Shown here: positions 7,694 to 16,201 of the stretch, one piece after another
Numbering within the stretch: position 1 is the first letter of the stretch
Layout of the letters: each line of letters opens with the position of its first letter
Origin: Blautia sp. BIOML-A1
GTDB taxonomy: Bacteria; Bacillota; Clostridia; Lachnospirales; Lachnospiraceae
Length of the DNA stretch: 23,533 nt
Direction of reading: 5' to 3'
Assembly: GCF_009883055.1 (NCBI RefSeq)
Contig: NZ_WWVR01000039.1
Coordinates: 1-23,533, forward strand
Notes under the pieces: generated by a model
Seen by the model: the letters and a program-made list of their open reading frames with translations, nothing else
Told to the model about the DNA's origin: nothing
Database searches by the model: none
Made by a program: the position numbers and the translations under genes

Positions 7694-7724
7694 AGTGTGT
7701 TATGCCTTTGATATATAACACACT
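7694..7724. terminator. Hairpin downstream of the ECF operon
   Basis: AGTGTGTTAT pairs perfectly with ATAACACACT around an 11-nt loop, 9 nt after the stop of the small acidic ORF. A T-run follows only on the plus strand, so it is a weak classical terminator for the leftward operon; it may act as a 3' stabilising hairpin. Confidence 0.45.
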
Positions 7725-7732
7725 ATCATTTT

Positions 7733-7861
7733 TTAGTCTTCGCCGTCTGCTTCTTCTGAAAAATCCGTTTCCGGTTCTTCGTCGTAATCATCATTATTCA
7801 ATGATACAAGGGCAGGCACGTTATTCAGTGAATAAAAATTATACGGCTTGCTTTGTGCCAT
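7733..7861 (-). CDS. Small acidic ORF, 42 aa
   Basis: ATG at 7861, 24 nt downstream of the ECF ATPase stop, reading MAQSKPYNFYSLNNVPALVS followed by a run of Asp/Glu and stopping just before a hairpin. It has no good Shine-Dalgarno (AGGA is ~14 nt away). Composition (Asp/Glu-rich C-terminal half) is protein-like and unlike the A/T-rich spacer around it, but I recognise no family. It may be a remnant of a longer gene. The 7374-7732 stretch to its left has no intact gene. Confidence 0.35.
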   Translation of the reverse strand: MAQSKPYNFYSLNNVPALVSLNNDDYDEEPETDFSEEADGED

Positions 7862-7884
7862 ATTAGAGAACTGTTTCCTAAAAG

Positions 7885-9267
7885 TCAACTATTTATTCTA
7901 ATATACCTCTTACAAGCTCGATTCAAAAACTCATAGTCATGTGTTACAACTATAATAATATATTTTTCTTCTGCCAGCCGTTTCATCATTTTTTCCACCT
8001 GACACATATGCCTAAAATCCAGGCCACTGGTAGGTTCATCGAAAATAAGCATTTTTTTTCCACTCATAACTGCCTGGCAAACAGCAAGCCTTTGTCTTTG
8101 TCCGCCAGATAATATCATCGGATGATATTCTGCATACTCTTTCAAGTCAAATTCTTCAAGCAGTTCCCTGATTTCCTGTTCGGAAGCGTCTTCATTTGCA
8201 AGCAGGCATTCATTTTTCACACTATCTGAAAACAACTGATGATTGACTTCCTGCATGACCATCCCGAACAGTTTGGTCCGGGCCTTTTCTGACAGCTTTT
8301 TCCCTTGATACAGAATCTCGCCGCCTTTGGGCTTAAGCAGACCGCACAAGCAATTGCAAAAAGTAGATTTTCCGGCACCGTTTTTCCCTGTGATACCGAT
8401 GATGTCTCCCGCTCTTGCAGATAAACTAATATTCTGAAAAATCATCTGTTTCTTTCTCTTAAAGGAAAGATTGCACACCTTAAGCTCTGCATTTTCCAAG
8501 TCACCGGAAATTTCCGGAATCTGTATCTGTTCCGGCACTATACTCCTTAATCCCAACTGTTCCCGCTCTGAATCTGACAAAGCCCTGAACTCCGATGGTG
8601 TAAATTCCCGTTCTATATGTCCTTCTTTCATATAAAGAATTCGGTCTGCAAATTGCTGAACCCAGGAAAGTCTGTGCTCCGCCACAACTACCGCATGCCC
8701 TTTTCCCTTAATTACCCTCAGTCTTTCACTCAACCGTTTGATTCCTGCCATATCAAGATTTGCCGACGGCTCATCAAGCACATAAATCTGCGGATTCATG
8801 GCATATACTGATGCAAACGCAAGAAGCTGTTTCTCACCACCTGACATGGAAAATACATTTCGGTCTTCCAGCTTCTCTATATCTAATTCATTTATTGTAT
8901 TCTTAATTCTTTTTCGTATATATTCCGGTTCCACGCCTCTGTTTTCCAAGCCGAATGCCATCTCAGCATTAGAATTCGTATAAAAAAACTGAGTTCTTGG
9001 ATTCTGAAAAACAGACCCTACAAGCTCTGCAATTTCATACATAGGCATCTCTGCAACATTTTTCCCGTAAACCGTAATCGTTCCATCTACGCTGACATCC
9101 CTCACAAAATGTGGAATCAATCCATTAATCAATTTTGTCATTGTGGTTTTTCCACATCCACTTTCCCCGCATATCAATACGAACTCCCCATCCTGTATCT
9201 CCAGATTTACATCTGACAGAATTCTTTTTCCTTGCATTGTTACATTTACATTTTCAAACTTTATCAT
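7885..9267 (-). CDS. ECF transporter ATPase with two ABC domains
   Basis: 460 residues containing two complete ABC ATPase domains in one chain, which elsewhere are separate EcfA1 and EcfA2. Domain 1: Walker A GESGCGKTT (~34-42), signature MSGGE (~141-145), Walker B YVLDEPSANLD. Domain 2 (from about residue 260): GKNGAGKST, LSGGQRQRL, LIFDEPTSGLD. Each has its Q-loop (VFQNPRTQ; VMQEVNHQ) and switch His (VVAEHR; VVTHDY). The protein powers the neighbouring EcfT and S component at the inner face of the membrane. It starts 5 nt after the ecfT stop, so it is translationally coupled. Confidence 0.93.
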   Translation of the reverse strand: MIKFENVNVTMQGKRILSDVNLEIQDGEFVLICGESGCGKTTMTKLINGLIPHFVRDVSVDGTITVYGKNVAEMPMYEIAELVGSVFQNPRTQFFYTNSNAEMAFGLENRGVEPEYIRKRIKNTINELDIEKLEDRNVFSMSGGEKQLLAFASVYAMNPQIYVLDEPSANLDMAGIKRLSERLRVIKGKGHAVVVAEHRLSWVQQFADRILYMKEGHIEREFTPSEFRALSDSEREQLGLRSIVPEQIQIPEISGDLENAELKVCNLSFKRKKQMIFQNISLSARAGDIIGITGKNGAGKSTFCNCLCGLLKPKGGEILYQGKKLSEKARTKLFGMVMQEVNHQLFSDSVKNECLLANEDASEQEIRELLEEFDLKEYAEYHPMILSGGQRQRLAVCQAVMSGKKMLIFDEPTSGLDFRHMCQVEKMMKRLAEEKYIIIVVTHDYEFLNRACKRYIRINS

Positions 9268-9272
9268 TTTCT

Positions 9273-9950
9273 TTATCCTGCAATCACCACTATAAGTATT
9301 CCAAATGTTACCAAAATCATTATCAACCAGTCTGAAATCCCCATGTGAAGTGTTATTTCACTGGTCTTTTTTCCTGGATTCTCGATTCCTCTTGCCACTG
9401 CCGCCGCTGCTATTTCATCCGATGTATTGACTGCAGACACAATCAATGGAACTACCGTACACTCCAAGCGGGATGCCCATGAGATATTCTGAAGTTTCAT
9501 GGCAGCATTTATATGTACGAACTCCTCTTTCAAAGCTGGAAAATATCGAAGTGTCGTAGACATTGCTATGATAAATCCTTGTGGTAGATGCAGTGTATAC
9601 ATGGCAGCGATCATTTTCTGCATGGACGATGTTCGAAGCAACAACAAACCTGCCAAAACACACGGCAGCATACGCAATGAATAATTAACTAAAACTGGAA
9701 ACACCATATTCATCCATGCGGGGCACTGCGGAAATACATACATTAGTAAAAGGTGGGAAGAAACAAGTAAAACGATACCTTTACCTGCCGCCTTATATAG
9801 TCCATGCACCAGCATAAGCAGGAGAAATATGCCTGAAAGCATACTCCCCTGCTCAGAATTTTTCTGACAGAACATACCAATATTTGCCATTAAAAGCAGC
9901 CACAGCCCAGCTCTTGGATCAAGATGATTGATGACTGTTATCTTATTCAT
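9273..9950 (-). CDS. ecfT: ECF transporter transmembrane component EcfT (CbiQ-like)
   Basis: 225 residues, about five to six hydrophobic segments (IVLLVSSHLLLMYVF, MLPCVLAGLLLL, GFIIAMSTTLRYFPAL, LIMILVTFGILIVVIAG). Between them is the cytoplasmic coupling region with PLIVSAVNTSDEIAAAAVARG, carrying the Ala-Arg-Gly motif by which EcfT grips the ATPases. Length is slightly shorter than typical (~260). Its ATG overlaps the S-component stop (TGATG), showing tight coupling. It forms the scaffold between the S component and the double ATPase. Confidence 0.9.
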   Translation of the reverse strand: MNKITVINHLDPRAGLWLLLMANIGMFCQKNSEQGSMLSGIFLLLMLVHGLYKAAGKGIVLLVSSHLLLMYVFPQCPAWMNMVFPVLVNYSLRMLPCVLAGLLLLRTSSMQKMIAAMYTLHLPQGFIIAMSTTLRYFPALKEEFVHINAAMKLQNISWASRLECTVVPLIVSAVNTSDEIAAAAVARGIENPGKKTSEITLHMGISDWLIMILVTFGILIVVIAG

Positions 9951-10546
9951 CAGACAATCCCTGCTTTCTTAAAATGTTTACGGAATAAACCTTTAGCAAT
10001 CAACGCTCCAATCACGCCTCCTATGACTGGAGAGATACAAAGTATAATCAACATTGGCGTAGAAATCAATCCCGATAAAGACCGGACATATTCTGCAGAC
10101 ATTCCATTTTGCTGAATCTGCGCCAGAAAACTGTCTTTATACACCCATATTGCCAGTGGAGAGCCAAGCATTCCATAACAGAAAAACACAAACGATATCA
10201 TCATATGTGTAAAACTGTTATCATACTTTGTCACAGCCCTGTACAGTTCCGACAATATACATGCAATAGCAAATGTAATCAGTAACAATACTGTAAACTG
10301 ACCAGTCACAAAATAAAGCAATGCAGTAATTGTTCCCATAATAAGTACTGCCCCTGGTTTTCTCACTTTAGCTGTCATAAGCAGGAATGGGATTCCGGTC
10401 ACAATTCCTGTTACGCCCGGTAACAGCAGCCACAACACTGGCACAAATCCAGTAAACATAGCTGCCAGATTGAGCATAAAATAAATTGCAGAGAAGATTC
10501 CTATTGTAATAAGATCCTTTCCTGATAATTTTCTTGATTCTTCCAT
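9950..10546 (-). CDS. ECF substrate-binding S component, Trep_Strep (MptD) family
   Basis: 198 residues, six hydrophobic helices, with the start KLSGKDLITIGIFSAIYFML typical of the Trep_Strep/MptD-like S components; the Gly/Ala-rich helix FVPVLWLLLPGVTGIVTGIP and a C-terminal helix SPVIGGVIGALIAKGLF follow. GGAGG ribosome site 9 nt before the ATG overlaps the stop of the ABC gene upstream. S components alone determine the substrate. From memory, the related ECF module in the Streptococcus pyogenes sia operon (SiaFGH) imports heme, so heme or another iron compound is the leading guess; the sequence itself does not prove it. Confidence 0.87.
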   Translation of the reverse strand: MEESRKLSGKDLITIGIFSAIYFMLNLAAMFTGFVPVLWLLLPGVTGIVTGIPFLLMTAKVRKPGAVLIMGTITALLYFVTGQFTVLLLITFAIACILSELYRAVTKYDNSFTHMMISFVFFCYGMLGSPLAIWVYKDSFLAQIQQNGMSAEYVRSLSGLISTPMLIILCISPVIGGVIGALIAKGLFRKHFKKAGIV

Positions 10547-10560
10547 GTTTTTCGTTCCTC

Positions 10561-12321
10561 CTAGCCGATTTTCCAGCCTTCCGACTGGCTTCTGATATCT
10601 ACAAAATCCTTGTATTTTCCAGGAATAACCACAAGTTCTCTGTGGGTTCCTCTCTGAACAATCTGCCCATTATCTACCACCAGAATCTGATCTGCCTGTT
10701 CAATCGTCGCCAGTCTGTGTGCAATGGTTACTATGGTTTTTCCTTTTGTAAGTTCCGATATAGCTGCCTGGATCAGATGTTCATTTTCCGGATCTACACT
10801 GGCTGTCGCTTCGTCAAGTATAATAATCGGTGCATCCTTCAAAATCGCTCTTGCGATGGAAATGCGCTGTTTTTCTCCACCGGACAGGCTCCCACCCCCT
10901 TCACCGATGACAGTATCGTAGCCTTCCGGTAATGCCATAATAAAATCATGGCAGCACGCTTTCTTTGCCGCTTCGACCATTTCTGCTTCTGTTGCATCCG
11001 GTTTTCCAAAGCAAATATTATTCCTCACTGTATCATGAAACAGATATACATTCTGAAATACCATGGAAATGTTGGATAACAGACTGTCACAGGTAAATTC
11101 TTTCACATCATGTTCTCCCACACGAACACTTCCACTGTCTGCATCATAAAATCGAGCAATCAGATTGCAGATTGTAGATTTTCCGCTTCCGGAAGGACCA
11201 ACGATTGCTGTAACTGAATACTCCGGAATTTTCAGATTCACATTATGAAGCACCTGTCTTCTTTCCTTCCCTTCCCCGTAAGAAAAATCTACATTCTGAA
11301 ATTCGATATCATAGTGTGCAATCTCTATCTGCTGTCCATCTGCATCAATGAAGGACTCTTTTGTCAACGCATCCAAATGATCCAAGGCATCATCAATGAC
11401 AGCCAGTACATGGGCGCAGTCTGCAATCGGCTCCAAAGAACCAAACACATGGAATGACAACAGAATGATAATCATCATATAAGTAAAATCCAGCTGTCCA
11501 GAAAATCCCAGATAAAATGCAGCGATCACGATACACACACTTGCTGTCTTTAACGCCAGCAGATACAGTGCATTATAAGGAATATACCCCCATTCTATTT
11601 TCAGATTAATATCACGGCTGTCCCTGCATGCTTTTTTCATAGAATCCATAGAAGCTCCTGCTTTTCCAAAGGATTTTACTACAGAAAGTCCTCTGGCATA
11701 TTCCAGGGTTGCTCCAGTCAGATCTCTGTTTGCCGCAGCTAGGATTGGTGCATTTCTTGTACTGTACTTTGAAATGATAAGCAGAAATATCAGAGAAACA
11801 GCAGCACCCGTCACTGCAATCAGCCCCACTCTCCAGTTCATACAGGTGAGCCACAAAAGGATGCAGATAAAATTCAGATAACCTCCCACAAAGTTATCAA
11901 TCATACGAATTCCCATTCCTTCCAGCGTATGAAGGCCTGTCGTGATGGAATTGAGAATCGTACCTGTATTCATATTCTGGAAATATCCTAAAGATACACG
12001 TTTCAGTGCATCTCCTACTGCAAGTCTGTCTCTGGCAATCAATTCATAACTGATCGACTCCTGAAATCTTGCTCTCAGATAATCAAACAGAAAGCGCAGA
12101 AAAATGAAGAACAGCAGAATCACGATACTTTTCCCAATCCAAACCGTTGAGACAGCTTTTCCCTGTCCTTCGCATTCTACAAGCTTCCCGATCATATATG
12201 CAGCCCATACGACCGGCATTGCCGCAAACCAGCCTGAAAAAAAGGAAAAAATAAAACCGATATACAGATTCTTTTTAAAGCTTCCACACCAGTCAATGAT
12301 TCTTTTTACAGTACCAAACAT
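10561..12321 (-). CDS. ABC transporter, permease-ATPase half-transporter (second of pair)
   Basis: 586 residues: an exporter-type six-helix membrane domain (~15-310) and a nucleotide-binding domain (~335-580) with GPSGSGKST, signature LSGGEKQRISIARA, Walker B IIILDEATASVDPENE and switch His in TIAHRLATIE. It overlaps the 3' end of the first half-transporter by 16 nt, so the two almost surely form a heterodimer. Both ATP sites look intact (Glu after Walker B in each partner). Homologues next to AraC regulators include YbtP/YbtQ, which have an exporter fold but take up iron-siderophore in Yersinia; direction of transport here is unknown. Confidence 0.92.
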   Translation of the reverse strand: MFGTVKRIIDWCGSFKKNLYIGFIFSFFSGWFAAMPVVWAAYMIGKLVECEGQGKAVSTVWIGKSIVILLFFIFLRFLFDYLRARFQESISYELIARDRLAVGDALKRVSLGYFQNMNTGTILNSITTGLHTLEGMGIRMIDNFVGGYLNFICILLWLTCMNWRVGLIAVTGAAVSLIFLLIISKYSTRNAPILAAANRDLTGATLEYARGLSVVKSFGKAGASMDSMKKACRDSRDINLKIEWGYIPYNALYLLALKTASVCIVIAAFYLGFSGQLDFTYMMIIILLSFHVFGSLEPIADCAHVLAVIDDALDHLDALTKESFIDADGQQIEIAHYDIEFQNVDFSYGEGKERRQVLHNVNLKIPEYSVTAIVGPSGSGKSTICNLIARFYDADSGSVRVGEHDVKEFTCDSLLSNISMVFQNVYLFHDTVRNNICFGKPDATEAEMVEAAKKACCHDFIMALPEGYDTVIGEGGGSLSGGEKQRISIARAILKDAPIIILDEATASVDPENEHLIQAAISELTKGKTIVTIAHRLATIEQADQILVVDNGQIVQRGTHRELVVIPGKYKDFVDIRSQSEGWKIG

Positions 12322-14120
12322 GATTCTTCACCTTCTTTCTGGCTTTCAACTGCCCAGTGCCTTACTCCCACATGGGCCTGCCACATTCTCTGATAAAGCG
12401 GACAGTTCTGAATCAGTTCTTCCTGAGTTCCTGCTTCTTCTATACAGCCATTTTTCAAAACAACGATTTTGTCTGCATCTGTGATTGTGGAAAGTCTGTG
12501 TGCAATGACCAGCAATGTCTTGCCTTTTGTCAGTTCTTCAATACTCTTCTGAATCTTGTTCTCATTTTCCGGATCCGTAAATGCAGTCGCTTCGTCAAGG
12601 ATGACGATCGGTGCATTTTTTAATACCATTCTGGCAATAGCAATTCTCTGCTTTTCTCCACCGGACAGGCGTTTTCCTGCTTCCCCTGCCTGAGTATCAT
12701 ACCCCTGTGGCAGTTTCTCTATAAATTCCTGGCAGCATGCCTTTCTTGCCGCTTCCTGCACCTCTTCATCCGATGCTGCCGGATTACCAAGACGTATATT
12801 TTCCATAATGGAACACCTGAACAGAAAATTATCCTGTGTTACAAAACTAACCATTTCTGAAAGCTGTGACAGCGGAATTTCCTTAATATTTACATCACCT
12901 ATAGTAATGCTGCCTGACGTCACATCCCAGAATCTTGAGATCAACCTTGCTACTGTGGATTTACCTCCGCCGCTTGGTCCGACCAATGCGGTAAAACTTC
13001 CTGCCGGCATTGTCAGGTCTATTCCATGCAGCACCTCATCCTTTTCCTCACCAGTATAGGAAAAATGCACATTTTCCAGCTTCACATCATAACTGCTGAT
13101 ATTTACACGTACAGAAGACTCCGGCAATTCTTGCATCGTAAGGAAATCCTGTATGCTTTCAATGTTGTACTGCATTTCACGAAGATTTTCGGAAAATACC
13201 TCTATCTTTGCAAAAGATGTTACCATGGACATGGACAACATGATTGCCAAAACAAGCTGTGATATGGTCAACTGACCATGCATCGTCAGATACAGTCCCA
13301 CAGGCAGAGTTCCAAGCAGTGTCGATGGAAACAGGGCGAATGTCATTTTCATGGTGATCCAGGTGGAGGACAGCCATTTCACAACAAATTTCTTGTAATC
13401 CAGGATTGCTTTTGCATATTTCTCATAAGAGGTTCCAGCCCTGCCAAATGACTTAATGACTTCGATTCCTTCTATGTATTCTACAATGGTACTGTTCATA
13501 TGTGCATTAGATTCATCGTACTGAGTGAAACTTTTTCCGCTGATAATCATGGTAAGTGTCATAAATACCATGGACAATGGAACGGTTACAAGAGAAGCCA
13601 GTGCAATTCTCCAGTCCAATGTAAACAAAGCGATAAAGCTGATTACCGGAAGCAGGAGATGTCCGCTTCCTTCCGGAATCATATGGGCAATGGGAGGTTC
13701 CATATTTTCGATTTTTTCTATCATAATGCTCTTGATTTCACCAATACTGTGCCCTTCTACATCTCCTAACGGTGCTTTCAGAAACCGGTCTGTCAGGCGG
13801 ATCCTTAGACCCTCCAATATGTGATAGGCTGCTATATGGGAAATCCATGTGGATGCAGAAAAGCTTACAATTTTTATAATGTAAAAGAGTAGGGCATATA
13901 GACACCACTTTAAAATTTCCTGCATAGGAGCCTGGTTCAGATTTCTTATATACAAATCAATGCCACGGTAAATGCAATAATATGGCATGAGTCCACTGAT
14001 AATACTGATAACAGATAAAACAACGGATATTCCAAGCCTTTGCCCGCTTCCTTCGGTATAGCCAAGCAATACTTTCAGCCAGCTGTCTTTTTTTTCTGAT
14101 ACTTTTTTATTTTCCATCAT
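12306..14120 (-). CDS. ABC transporter, permease-ATPase half-transporter (first of pair)
   Basis: 604 residues, exporter-type membrane domain (~20-325) then ATPase domain (~345-585) with GPSGGGKST, Q-loop FVTQDNF, signature LSGGEKQRIAIARM, Walker B IVILDEATAFTDPENE and switch His VIAHRLSTI. Its ATG overlaps the end of the AraC gene by 14 nt. Pairing with the next gene is inferred from overlap, equal architecture and shared signature style. The set AraC-ABC-ABC recalls YbtA-YbtP-YbtQ of yersiniabactin uptake. The substrate cannot be read from the sequence. Confidence 0.92.
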   Translation of the reverse strand: MMENKKVSEKKDSWLKVLLGYTEGSGQRLGISVVLSVISIISGLMPYYCIYRGIDLYIRNLNQAPMQEILKWCLYALLFYIIKIVSFSASTWISHIAAYHILEGLRIRLTDRFLKAPLGDVEGHSIGEIKSIMIEKIENMEPPIAHMIPEGSGHLLLPVISFIALFTLDWRIALASLVTVPLSMVFMTLTMIISGKSFTQYDESNAHMNSTIVEYIEGIEVIKSFGRAGTSYEKYAKAILDYKKFVVKWLSSTWITMKMTFALFPSTLLGTLPVGLYLTMHGQLTISQLVLAIMLSMSMVTSFAKIEVFSENLREMQYNIESIQDFLTMQELPESSVRVNISSYDVKLENVHFSYTGEEKDEVLHGIDLTMPAGSFTALVGPSGGGKSTVARLISRFWDVTSGSITIGDVNIKEIPLSQLSEMVSFVTQDNFLFRCSIMENIRLGNPAASDEEVQEAARKACCQEFIEKLPQGYDTQAGEAGKRLSGGEKQRIAIARMVLKNAPIVILDEATAFTDPENENKIQKSIEELTKGKTLLVIAHRLSTITDADKIVVLKNGCIEEAGTQEELIQNCPLYQRMWQAHVGVRHWAVESQKEGEESCLVL

Positions 14121-15120
14121 ATGTTTCCTTTCTGAATCTGTACTCTGCCGGAGACAGCCCCATCACACTTCGAAATGCAGATGAAAATTTTCCCGGATTT
14201 TCATATCCTAAACAGGAGGCGATCTCCTGTATTTCTTTCGCCTTATCCTGTAACAACATATTTGCAGCCAGATTCATGCGGTATCTCTTCTGATAAGAAT
14301 AAATAGAATCTCCATAAACATCTTTGAAGCATTTTTTCATAGTTGTCAGTGGAATCTCATACATAGAGGAAAGTTCTTCGATGGTAAACCGTGTCTGAGG
14401 ATTCCCTGTAATCTGCGCATGAATCCCTTTGATTTTTTCCATCTGAGTTTTGTAATAATATGGTCTGACTTCCTTCCTGTCTTCTACGGTCATCGTGTTT
14501 AAGTACAACAATAATTCCACGACTTTTATCTGATAATATTCTTTCGCTTTTGCAAGCTCTGGATGAGCCATGTTTTTCTGGTAAAATCCGGAAAGAATCG
14601 ACTCAAGTTCCTTATCTCCCCGAATTACATAAGGTTTCTCTTCGGCACAATACCGGCTTCGAAGATTCTCAATGGATACGGAGAATCCCTGAAACAATTC
14701 ATCAAGTGCCTTCTGAACTTCCACAACTTCCATGAAAATACTGATTCCATGATAATGCTTCAGAGGATAATAAGTTGTCCCTTTATGATTTTCTCTGTTA
14801 TCCAGACGAAGTTCCTTTTCCTGCATAATACTGAACACACCAGGCTTTACCTCCATCTCAATTCTTCCCTCCCGGCAGTGGTCAATACAGAATATTTTTC
14901 TGTCATTCTTCAATTCAAATTCAGATACACACTGTTCCATATGCATGTCTGAAAAGCAAATCATCACTCCGGGCAGCACACGGTAAATTGTCATTACTCC
15001 TTCTCCTGTCATATCATTCAGCATAAGGATCGAACAATTCTCATTCTGAATCACAGGTTTCACATTACTTCCAAGGCTTGCAATTTCATTCACATTCAAA
15101 TTTCTTCTCATTCCCTTCAT
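14107..15120 (-). CDS. AraC-family transcriptional regulator (YbtA-like context)
   Basis: 337 residues. The N-terminal ~220 residues are a ligand or protein-interaction region without a recognised name. The C-terminal ~100 residues hold the two HTH units: FTIEELSSMYEIPLTTMKKCF and IQEIASCLGYENPGKFSSAF ending in GLSPAEYR, a near-perfect AraC signature. It is the first gene of the ABC/ECF operon and likely its activator, as YbtA is for ybtPQ. It has only a weak ribosome site (GAAGA). A GTTAG-N6-CTAAC palindrome lies 18-33 nt upstream of the start, so the regulator itself is probably under metal control. Confidence 0.92.
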   Translation of the reverse strand: MKGMRRNLNVNEIASLGSNVKPVIQNENCSILMLNDMTGEGVMTIYRVLPGVMICFSDMHMEQCVSEFELKNDRKIFCIDHCREGRIEMEVKPGVFSIMQEKELRLDNRENHKGTTYYPLKHYHGISIFMEVVEVQKALDELFQGFSVSIENLRSRYCAEEKPYVIRGDKELESILSGFYQKNMAHPELAKAKEYYQIKVVELLLYLNTMTVEDRKEVRPYYYKTQMEKIKGIHAQITGNPQTRFTIEELSSMYEIPLTTMKKCFKDVYGDSIYSYQKRYRMNLAANMLLQDKAKEIQEIASCLGYENPGKFSSAFRSVMGLSPAEYRFRKETYDGK

Positions 15121-15137
15121 ATAGCTGTATTTTCTTC

Positions 15138-15153
15138 GTTAGTCATTTCTAAC
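15138..15153. promoter_or_regulatory. GTTAG-N6-CTAAC operator upstream of the AraC/ABC/ECF operon
   Basis: A perfect 5-6-5 inverted repeat between a TAAGATATAAA-like -10 region and the AraC start, well placed to block transcription. The same half-sites with the same spacing occur before the ZIP gene at 17923-17938. TTAG/CTAA half-sites recall DtxR/IdeR-family metal repressors, but the spacing differs from the classical site; the regulator is inferred, not seen. Confidence 0.6.
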
Positions 15154-15224
15154 TTTTTTTTATATCTTACCATGAGAATTAAGCTTTATCCATACCCGAA
15201 TGGACCTTGGTAATCTATTTGGAC

Positions 15225-15262
15225 AAAAAATAAAGTTCCAGACTTATCATCTGAAACTTTAT
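15225..15262 (-). terminator. Intrinsic terminator of the ZIP/methyltransferase operon
   Basis: On the minus strand ATAAAGTTTCAGA pairs with TCTGGAACTTTAT (13 bp, one G-T wobble, 7-nt loop) and is followed directly by a T-run. It lies 21 nt after the stop of the 58-aa gene and before the AraC promoter. Confidence 0.85.
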
Positions 15263-15282
15263 AATGAATCATCATCATTGCA

Positions 15283-15459
15283 TTACTTCACGCAATAGAA
15301 ATATACCATGGAACCATCAACATGGACATCGGTTTCTTTATATAGTTTTTGAAGGATATTTCTCAGCTCTTTCTCCGTCTGAAACGATGGAGAAAACCGA
15401 CCTTTCTTTGCAAGAATATTTTTTGATGTTTCATAAGCATTTTGTATTTTGTCTGCCAT
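15283..15459 (-). CDS. Small hypothetical protein, 58 aa
   Basis: ATG at 15459 with a strong GGAGGG site 5-6 nt upstream; a TTG four codons earlier would overlap that site. The product (starting MADKIQNAYETSKNILAKK) is soluble and charged with no signal peptide or Cys pair; the C-terminal ETDVHVDGSMVYFYCVK may be beta-structured. It is the last gene before the operon terminator and follows the transglutaminase-like gene by 40 nt. I do not recognise a family. The strong ribosome site and terminator make it a likely real gene. Confidence 0.7.
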   Translation of the reverse strand: MADKIQNAYETSKNILAKKGRFSPSFQTEKELRNILQKLYKETDVHVDGSMVYFYCVK

Positions 15460-15499
15460 ATTACCCTCCAAATTTAATTTTAATTCTAAAATCTTAAAA

Positions 15500-16201
15500 C
15501 TATCGTTCTCTCATCTTCCTGACATTACGATTCATGAGGTGTCTTCCAATATGTCTATAAGCAAATGCTTTAAAGGCTGAAATTTCTTGATGATGTTCCT
15601 TCAACAGTTCATCTGGACAATCATAAACACCAAAATCCTGATTAATTCCCTCGCTCTGAATATAAGTATTGTTCCTATCAAACTCAATAATGAGATTTCT
15701 GAAATCCTTGACTGCTACTCCATAACCGCAAAATGCACCTTTACATTCCGGATTTCGTTCCTGTAACTTCTTTATATAGGTTTTATCCAAAATGAAAGCT
15801 TCCAGTTCATACCACTGATTTTCAAAATTAATTTCTACCCAGCTATGGAAAATATTTTTTGGAGCATTACGGTAAACAAACCCGGTCATAGTTCCTTTCT
15901 GCAGGCTTTTATCAATCGTAAAACCATGTACTCTGCATGGAATATTGCAGGCACGTAAAAGTGCCATGAATAAAGTTCCTTTAGTATTACATTGTCCATA
16001 ACCATCTGCAAGTACTTTTGAAGCTGAAATTCCGTCATCAATATTATATCCAAATAAAATATCATCTCTTACATAGTTGTAGATTGCCTTAATCCTTTCA
16101 AATTCACCCATTTCCTTCCATTTCATATTTTGAATAAGTTTTTGAATTGCCGGATTAGAAAAATCAACCATTCGTGTTTCCCTAAGATACTTATCTTTCA
16201 T
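15500..16201 (-). CDS. Transglutaminase-like cysteine protein
   Basis: 233 residues. The transglutaminase-like core spans ~35-140: a leading RIKAIYNYVRDDILFGY, catalytic Cys71 in GYGQCNTKG, His119 in NIFHSWVEI and, at the place of the usual third Asp, Glu134 in YELEAF. The Asp-to-Glu change makes the triad slightly unusual. There is no signal peptide, so it is likely cytosolic. Family members act as thiol proteases, amidases or transamidases; this one's substrate is unknown. It overlaps the methyltransferase gene by 11 nt, so the two products are probably made together and may work on one substrate. Confidence 0.88.
   Translation of the reverse strand: MKDKYLRETRMVDFSNPAIQKLIQNMKWKEMGEFERIKAIYNYVRDDILFGYNIDDGISASKVLADGYGQCNTKGTLFMALLRACNIPCRVHGFTIDKSLQKGTMTGFVYRNAPKNIFHSWVEINFENQWYELEAFILDKTYIKKLQERNPECKGAFCGYGVAVKDFRNLIIEFDRNNTYIQSEGINQDFGVYDCPDELLKEHHQEISAFKAFAYRHIGRHLMNRNVRKMRER

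Noticed and set aside
7588..7866. Plus-strand 92-codon ORF
   Set aside because: No ribosome site, composition of translated A/T-rich spacer, and it runs antisense through the small acidic ORF and hairpin.
12104..12484. Plus-strand 126-codon ORF across the two ABC genes
   Set aside because: Antisense to two clearly coding, overlapping ABC genes.
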